Origin: Planctomycetota bacterium | GTDB taxonomy: Bacteria; Planctomycetota; Planctomycetia; Pirellulales; Thermoguttaceae | Direction: 5' to 3' | DNA length: 16,955 nt | Assembly (NCBI GenBank): GCA_018897395.1 | Contig: JAHIKV010000309.1 | Coordinates: 1-16,955 of the forward strand | Shown: one piece after another, positions 1-5,499 of the stretch | How positions within the stretch are numbered: position 1 is the first letter of the stretch | How the letters are laid out: each line of letters begins with the position of its first letter | Made by a program: the position numbers and the translations under genes | Notes under the pieces: model-generated | What the model was told of the DNA's origin: nothing | What the model saw: only the letters and a program-made list of their open reading frames with translations | The model's database searches: none

Positions 1-599
<599 letters not shown>

Positions 600-2381
600 A
601 TGCGTTTCCTGCAAACCGCCGTGGTCTTGTGTGGTTCCCTGTTGGCAATGGTTGCCGTCGGCACGACGGCGGCCTCGGAATCCGACAAGCCGAACGACGC
701 CAGGGCGATGCAGTTCATCCGGCAATACGAGGCCACGGTCAGACCGCTGGAGATCGAGACCAATCTGCTCTGGTGGACCGCCAGCCTAACCGGCAAGGAA
801 GAGGATTTTCGCAAAAAGCAAGCGGCCGAGGAGAAATTGGACCTCTGCCTGGCCAACCCGCAAAGATTCGCCGAACTGAAGGCGATCCGCCAGTCCGGGG
901 TCTCCGATCCGCTGTTGGCCCGGCAGATCGACGTCCTCTATCGTAAATACCTTTCGAGGCAGATCCCCCCCGAGTTGCTCAAGAATATCTTGGCCAAAGA
1001 GAACGAGGCCCAGCGGGCGTTCAACGTCTTCCGCCCAACGCTCGACGGCAAGGAAGTCACCAACAACGACCTGCGACGGATATTGATCGAGTCGCGCGAC
1101 TCCGACGAATTGCGGGCAGCCTGGGAGGCCGGCAAGAAGGTCGGACCGGTCGTGCTGGCCGATCTGAAGGAATTGGTCGCCCTGCGCAACCAAGCCGCCC
1201 GACAACTGGGGTTCTCCGACTATTACGCCGTGCGGCTGTTCCTCGGCGAGCAGGACCGGAAACAACTCATAAAGCTGTTCGACGAGTTGGACGAGCTGAC
1301 CCGCGGGCCGTTCCACGAGGCGAAGCTGGAGATGGACGCCGCGTTGGCCGAGCACTACGGGATCACCGTCGATGAGCTTCGGCCGTGGCACTACCACGAC
1401 CCGTTTTTTCAAGAAGCTCCGGCCACCCCCGGCGCGTTGCCCGAGTCGGTCTATAAATCGTTGGACGCCGTCGAGGTATGCCGCAAGTTTTACGAGGGCA
1501 TCGGACTGCCGGTCGACGACGTGCTCGCCCGCAGCGATCTGTACGAGAAGCCGGGCAAGAACCCGCACGCCTTCGCGACCGACATCGACCGGTCGGGCGA
1601 CGTGCGGATATTCGAGAACGTAGTGCCCGGCCGGGAATGGCTGACCACCACAATGCACGAGTTGGGGCACGCCGCTTACTCGAAGAACATCGGTCGCGGA
1701 AAAGGTGTCAGGAACCGTTTGTGCGAAGCACCCTCCGGGCCGTTCCGGCAAACGGTTCCTGACACCTTTTCCGCGTTGCCCTACGTGTTGCGCAGCGACG
1801 CCCATCCGCTCTGCACCGAGGGGGTGGCGATGATGTTCGATCGTTTTCCGCTGAACGTCGATTGGCTTCGCGCGATGGGCGCGGACGTTCCGAACCCCGA
1901 GCGATACCGCGCTGCGGCGGCCAAGCTGCGGCGGAACCGGCTGCTGGTCTTCGCCCGCTGGGCGCAGGTGATGTTCCGCTTCGAGACGGCCCTTTACGCC
2001 GACCCCGATCAGGACCTCGACCGGCTGTGGTGGGATCTGGTCGAGAAATATCAGGAGATCAAGCGGCCCGAGGGGCGCGACGAGCCGGACTTCGCCGCCA
2101 AGTATCACATCGTCGGCGCGCCGGCCTATTACCACAACTACATGCTGGGCGAGATGTTCGCCTCGCAGGTCCATCATGCCCTGATCGACTCGGTGCTGCC
2201 GGGAACCAATCCGGCCGGTGCGATCTACGTGGGCAACAAAGCGGTCGGGGAGTTTCTGATACGGCGGGTATTCGCCCCCGGTTTGACGTTGAACTGGAAC
2301 GAGTTGACCCGCCACGCCACCGGCGCGGAGCTTAGCCCGAAGGCGTTTGCCGAGGATATAAAAACGCAAAATGCAAATTGA
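600..2381 (+). CDS. Exported M2-family (ACE-like) zinc dipeptidyl carboxypeptidase
   Basis: A 593-residue protein, close to the usual 550-600 of the family. The first about 26 residues (MRFLQTAVVLCGSLLAMVAV and on) are a signal peptide, so it acts in the periplasm or outside. Zinc motif HELGH is at residues 353-357 and the third zinc ligand is probably Glu407 (PLCTEG). Other family landmarks are KYHI near residue 501 followed by a YYHNYMLGE stretch, and WWDLVEKYQEIKRP before it. M2 enzymes remove C-terminal dipeptides. The H-to-E ligand spacing is 54 here against 28 in human ACE (His383/Glu411); the excess is almost exactly the 27 codons of the palindromic element at 1695-1775. ATG 600 is preferred over GTG 591, three codons upstream in frame, for its position after GAGG. 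The peptide transporter follows, 171 bp downstream. M3 oligopeptidase is a less likely alternative. Confidence 0.85.
   Translation: MRFLQTAVVLCGSLLAMVAVGTTAASESDKPNDARAMQFIRQYEATVRPLEIETNLLWWTASLTGKEEDFRKKQAAEEKLDLCLANPQRFAELKAIRQSGVSDPLLARQIDVLYRKYLSRQIPPELLKNILAKENEAQRAFNVFRPTLDGKEVTNNDLRRILIESRDSDELRAAWEAGKKVGPVVLADLKELVALRNQAARQLGFSDYYAVRLFLGEQDRKQLIKLFDELDELTRGPFHEAKLEMDAALAEHYGITVDELRPWHYHDPFFQEAPATPGALPESVYKSLDAVEVCRKFYEGIGLPVDDVLARSDLYEKPGKNPHAFATDIDRSGDVRIFENVVPGREWLTTTMHELGHAAYSKNIGRGKGVRNRLCEAPSGPFRQTVPDTFSALPYVLRSDAHPLCTEGVAMMFDRFPLNVDWLRAMGADVPNPERYRAAAAKLRRNRLLVFARWAQVMFRFETALYADPDQDLDRLWWDLVEKYQEIKRPEGRDEPDFAAKYHIVGAPAYYHNYMLGEMFASQVHHALIDSVLPGTNPAGAIYVGNKAVGEFLIRRVFAPGLTLNWNELTRHATGAELSPKAFAEDIKTQNAN
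1695..1775. repeat. Family-1 palindromic element, copy A, in frame inside the M2 peptidase
   Basis: Arms 1695-1721 and 1749-1775 are a perfect 27-bp inverted repeat (core AAAAGGTGTCAGGAACCG). They enclose a 27-nt centre whose complement differs by one base from the centre of copy B. The element is exactly 81 bp and codon-aligned, so it adds residues 366-392 (RGKGVRNRLCEAPSGPF and on) between HELGH and the third zinc ligand. The centre runs opposite to copies B-D relative to transcription. Two of the six frames contain a stop (TGA at 1760-1762 on the plus strand). Confidence 0.92.
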
Positions 2382-2527
2382 GGATTACTCCTCGTTCCCA
2401 CGGTCCTCCGTGGGAACGCACTGTCCGTGACGCTCTGCGTCGCCGCCATCGACGCAGAGCGTCGGGGAACGTGGGTTCCCACGCAGAGCGTGGGAACCAG
2501 GAAAACGCAAAATGCAAATTGAGGATT
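2361..2527. repeat. Three-hairpin element flanked by 26-bp direct repeats
   Basis: Positions 2361-2386 and 2502-2527 are identical 26-bp direct repeats (starting AAAACGCAAAATGCAAATTG). The first copy contains the last codons and TGA of the peptidase gene. Between them, 2387-2501 holds three strong hairpins: 2393-2403 with 2408-2418 (11 bp, CGTTCCCACGG); 2429-2441 with 2451-2463 (13 bp, GACGCTCTGCGTC); and 2474-2484 with 2488-2498 (11 bp, GGTTCCCACGC). The layout is that of an inserted element with a long target duplication. It may also end transcription of the peptidase gene, though no T-run follows. Confidence 0.85.
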
Positions 2528-2552
2528 TGCACTTCACATCCAGCGAGGTCCC

Positions 2553-4619
2553 ATGAGCCAATCCAAACCCGACGCCGCCGCGACCGAATCCACCAAACGT
2601 TCTTCAGTCTTCGATCACCCGAGTGGATTCTGGTTCTTCTTTTGGGGCGAGTTTGCCGAGCGAAGCTGCTATTACGGCATGAGGGCGATCCTCTTGCTGT
2701 ACATGATCCAAATTCTCAAGTTCGGGGACAGCGACGCCAATCGGGTGATGTCTTATTTTATTGCGGCTTGCTACCTGCTGCCCCTGGTGGGCGGCTACGT
2801 GGCAGACAACTACCTGGGGAAATACCGCACCATCGTATACTTTTCCATCCCTTATATTATCGGCCAAGTGCTGCTTGGGATAGCCAGCCTGCACAACAGG
2901 GAATGTTTATTCCTCTCGCTGGGTCTGCTGGCCATGGGCAGCGGTGTGATCAAGCCGAACATCTCCACTCTGATGGGCCTTACTTACGATCAACGCCGGC
3001 CCGGCAAGACCAGGCTTCGCAGCGACGCCTTCGCCATGTTCTACGGGGCGATCAATATCGGGTCGGCGTTGTCCTCATTCTGCGTGCCGGCCATCCGCAA
3101 CTACTACGGCGGCGACAGTCGGGCATACGCCATTGCGTTCCTCTTTCCCGCGGCGTTGATGATTGTGGCGTTCATCGTGTTCGCGCTCGGCAAGCCTTTC
3201 TACGCCGTCGAAAAAATCGGCCGCCGCGAGCACCTCACGCCCGAGGAACGACGCAAGCGGATGGTGGTGCTACGGCGATTGTTCGGCCTGTTTCTTGTGG
3301 TCACGGTTTTCTGGAGCGTCTTCGATCAGGCGGCTTCTACCTGGACGCTTTTCGCCCGCGATTATTTGCACCTGAACCTGTTCGGGTTGAAACTATCTCC
3401 GGATCAAATTCAAGCGATCAATCCCGTGCTGATCGTGTTGCTGTTGCCGCCGATAACGATGATGTGGCATCTGCTTTCCCATTACGGCATAGACCTGAAA
3501 CCGACCAGCAAAATGCTTATCGGTTTCATTTTGACGACGATCACCATGGGGATTGTCGCCTGGGCCGCTTTCCGCGGGGCCGATGCAGTGGTTGCCGGCG
3601 CGCCCGCGGCGCTCAGCGGCGCCGAGAAGACAATAGCCGCCACAACCGATCTCACCGAGAGTCGCCAAGCCGCCGAAAAAGCCGCCGAGGGATTGCTCGC
3701 CGCCGTTGTCAATCTCAAGGCGGTCGAATCCGAGGCCGATAAAATCGAGTCCGACGAGGCCAAGGAGAAGATGCTCGATGCCGCGAAAATGGCGTTGGAA
3801 GCCGCTCGCGGCACCGCACAGAAATCAGGCCTGAAAACCGTGGCGGTCATTTCCGCGCGAAACGCGGCGGCGGCGGCCACTCGTACGGCACATAAGGCTT
3901 CCGATGCCGCCAAGGCAACGGACGACAAATCGTTGAAAATCGCCGCGGAGGAAGTCCTTGCCGCGGGAAAGAAAGCCGCCGCCGCGGCGGAGGCTACCAC
4001 CGAAGCGGTTAACTTGTCCATAGCAGCCGATCGGAAAGACGAGTCTGAAAACGAGAAAAAGGACTTAACCCTGTGCTCCGTCGCGGCAAACCGCACGGCG
4101 GCCGCGGCCGCCGCGGCGGCAAAATCCGCCAAAGCCGCGTTGGCCGGGAACAAAAAAGCCGCGATTATTAACGCCTCGGTGGCTGGAGTCGACGCGGCCG
4201 ACGCCGCCGTAGCCGCCGCACGAGTTACAGCGGATATAACGGGCATGGATGTTCCGGATGTCGCCGCCGAAACCGAAGCGGCAGCCGCCAATGGACGCAT
4301 TTCGCTCCTCTGGCAGGTTGTCCCCTATCTGTTGATTACCATAGCGGAAATCTGTATTTCCGTGGTAGGCTTGGAACTGGCCTTCGCCGCAGCGCCGGCC
4401 ACGATGAAAAGTTTCGTGACCGCCTGTTGGTTGCTGACCGTTTTCTTTGCCAACATTCTTAATGCCCAAGTTACCCCCTTGTATAACGAGACGTTTCTAG
4501 GCATTAGTCTGACCCCGGACTGGTATTTCCTTGCCTTTGCCGTTTTCATGGTCCCGGTGACATTGGCCTTCGTTGCGGTGTCTCGACGATTCAATCGGCC
4601 GGTTAAGTCCACGGAATAA
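2553..4619 (+). CDS. POT/PTR-family proton-coupled peptide transporter with large Ala-rich insert
   Basis: An inner-membrane symporter for di- and tripeptides. Family marks are EFAERSCYYG near residue 35 (the ExxERxxYY proton/peptide motif; the usual F is S here), GGYVADNYLGKYRT after helix 2, and GSGVIKPNISTLMG in helix 4. I count about nine hydrophobic segments before residue 342 and three after residue 583, a 12-helix core without the extra helix pair of many bacterial POTs. Between helices 9 and 10 lies an insert of roughly 238 residues (343-580) made mostly of Ala, Lys, Glu and Asp with almost no proline, probably long helices or coiled coil. At 688 residues the protein is well above the usual 450-550. 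ATG 2553 follows GAGG at 2545-2548. Substrates may come from the M2 peptidase upstream. Confidence 0.9.
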   Translation: MSQSKPDAAATESTKRSSVFDHPSGFWFFFWGEFAERSCYYGMRAILLLYMIQILKFGDSDANRVMSYFIAACYLLPLVGGYVADNYLGKYRTIVYFSIPYIIGQVLLGIASLHNRECLFLSLGLLAMGSGVIKPNISTLMGLTYDQRRPGKTRLRSDAFAMFYGAINIGSALSSFCVPAIRNYYGGDSRAYAIAFLFPAALMIVAFIVFALGKPFYAVEKIGRREHLTPEERRKRMVVLRRLFGLFLVVTVFWSVFDQAASTWTLFARDYLHLNLFGLKLSPDQIQAINPVLIVLLLPPITMMWHLLSHYGIDLKPTSKMLIGFILTTITMGIVAWAAFRGADAVVAGAPAALSGAEKTIAATTDLTESRQAAEKAAEGLLAAVVNLKAVESEADKIESDEAKEKMLDAAKMALEAARGTAQKSGLKTVAVISARNAAAAATRTAHKASDAAKATDDKSLKIAAEEVLAAGKKAAAAAEATTEAVNLSIAADRKDESENEKKDLTLCSVAANRTAAAAAAAAKSAKAALAGNKKAAIINASVAGVDAADAAVAAARVTADITGMDVPDVAAETEAAAANGRISLLWQVVPYLLITIAEICISVVGLELAFAAAPATMKSFVTACWLLTVFFANILNAQVTPLYNETFLGISLTPDWYFLAFAVFMVPVTLAFVAVSRRFNRPVKSTE

Positions 4620-4878
4620 CCGCCCTTGCCGTCGGGGTGTCAGCGTTGATCGTAACCGTGAACGGTTACCAGCCCTTGCAGCCCATCCTGCCACACTCTG
4701 GGGGCTGTTGTCCCCCAGCTATTCTGACAATCTCCCCCCCGCCCCAATTACAATGGAATACATGGGGCCGAGGGCAGCCCGCCTGAAGATTTCTTGTCAG
4801 CTTTTCTCGGATTCCTCTATAGCCTAAGTAGCGACGACGGTTGTTCGCGCTGGGGCGGCGTTGCGCGAGGTCGGAATC
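4620..4878. other. Intergenic region with two hairpins
   Basis: This region separates the transporter from the sigma factor. It holds a near-perfect hairpin at 4652-4669 (GTAACCGT, two bases, ACGGTTAC) and a second at 4698-4718 (CTGGGGG, 7-base loop, CCCCCAG). Neither has a downstream T-run, so terminator function is unproven. A C-run follows at about 4733-4740. The sigma-factor promoter should lie in 4740-4865, but no convincing -35/-10 pair was found. Confidence 0.6.
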
Positions 4879-5499
4879 ATGTCGAAACCGGACAATCACG
4901 ACGAGCCGTTTCTGGTGCTGGTTACCGGCGCCCAGCGGATGCTGCACGCCTTCATCCTCCGGCTGGTGCCCAGTCTGTCCGACGCCGACGACATCCTCCA
5001 GGAGACGAACCTGGTCCTATGGAGTAAGCAGTCGGAGTACACGCCGGGCAGCGACTTCCGCGCCTGGGCGTTCCGCGTCGCCCGATTCCAGGTGATGGCC
5101 TACCGCAAGCGGCAATCGCTCGATCGGCTGGTGTTCGGCGACGAGTTGGTCGGCCGGCTGGCCCGGCTGGGCGAGAGCCGCGGCGAATCGTTGGACGAGA
5201 AGCGCGAACTGCTGATCGAGTGCCTCCAGGAGCTAAAGGACTCGCAGCGGCAATTGTTGGACGACCACTACGGCGACCGGCTCTCCGGCCGCGAGATCGC
5301 CGAGAAGACCGGACGGAACGTCGATGCCGTGTTCCAGGCGATGCACCGCGCCCGCGAGGCGTTGTTGCGCTGCATCGAGCAAGGTTTGGAGAAAAAGGGG
5401 ACAGGTCCAATTTGCCGGAACGGCCCGGAGGGTGCTGCGCACAAATTGGACCTGTCCCCTTTTTCTCAGCAAGGTTTGGCGGAACGAGGGAAGAAGTAA
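4879..5499 (+). CDS. ECF sigma factor, Rhodopirellula/Verrucomicrobium type
   Basis: A 206-residue extracytoplasmic-function sigma-70 factor that should recruit RNA polymerase to a small regulon. Region 2 is clear in the first 80 residues (DADDILQETNLVLWSK, then FRAWAFRVARFQVMAYRKR). Region 4 covers about residues 115-170, with LSGREIAEKTGRNVDAVFQA as the helix-turn-helix and MHRAREALLRCIE after it. ATG 4879 is chosen over an in-frame TTG at 4861 because GAGG at 4867-4870 sits eight bases before it. About 30 residues of the C-terminus come from a palindromic insertion and its duplicated flank, giving QGL twice (EQGLEKK and SQQGLAERG). The stop overlaps the ATG of the membrane partner by one base (TAATG), which implies translational coupling. 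Target genes cannot be read from the sequence; the PEP-CTERM and glycosidase genes downstream are candidates. Confidence 0.9.
   Translation: MSKPDNHDEPFLVLVTGAQRMLHAFILRLVPSLSDADDILQETNLVLWSKQSEYTPGSDFRAWAFRVARFQVMAYRKRQSLDRLVFGDELVGRLARLGESRGESLDEKRELLIECLQELKDSQRQLLDDHYGDRLSGREIAEKTGRNVDAVFQAMHRAREALLRCIEQGLEKKGTGPICRNGPEGAAHKLDLSPFSQQGLAERGKK
5378..5479. repeat. Family-1 palindromic element, copy B, with 12-bp target duplication
   Basis: Arms 5389-5414 and 5442-5467 are a perfect 26-bp inverted repeat (core AAAAAGGGGACAGGTCCAAT) around a 27-nt centre at 5415-5441. AGCAAGGTTTGG occurs at 5378-5389 and again at 5468-5479, directly abutting both ends. Removing one repeat plus the element (90 bp, 30 codons) restores a normal short sigma-factor tail, RCIEQGLAERGKK. 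The element contains none of TAA, TAG, TGA or their complements, so it is open in all six frames. Confidence 0.92.

Noticed and set aside
786..2369. A 527-codon open frame on the minus strand across the peptidase gene
   Set aside because: It is antisense to a recognised gene and has no family features.
2378..3742. A 454-codon plus-strand frame overlapping the transporter gene
   Set aside because: It is an alternative frame of a well-supported POT gene, with Arg-rich composition typical of a shadow.
4652..4718. Two hairpins after the transporter gene as Rho-independent terminators
   Set aside because: Neither stem is followed by a T-run, so they are listed only as hairpins.
4861..4878. TTG start for the sigma factor
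   Set aside because: The ATG at 4879 has a better-placed GAGG, and the six extra residues match nothing in the family.
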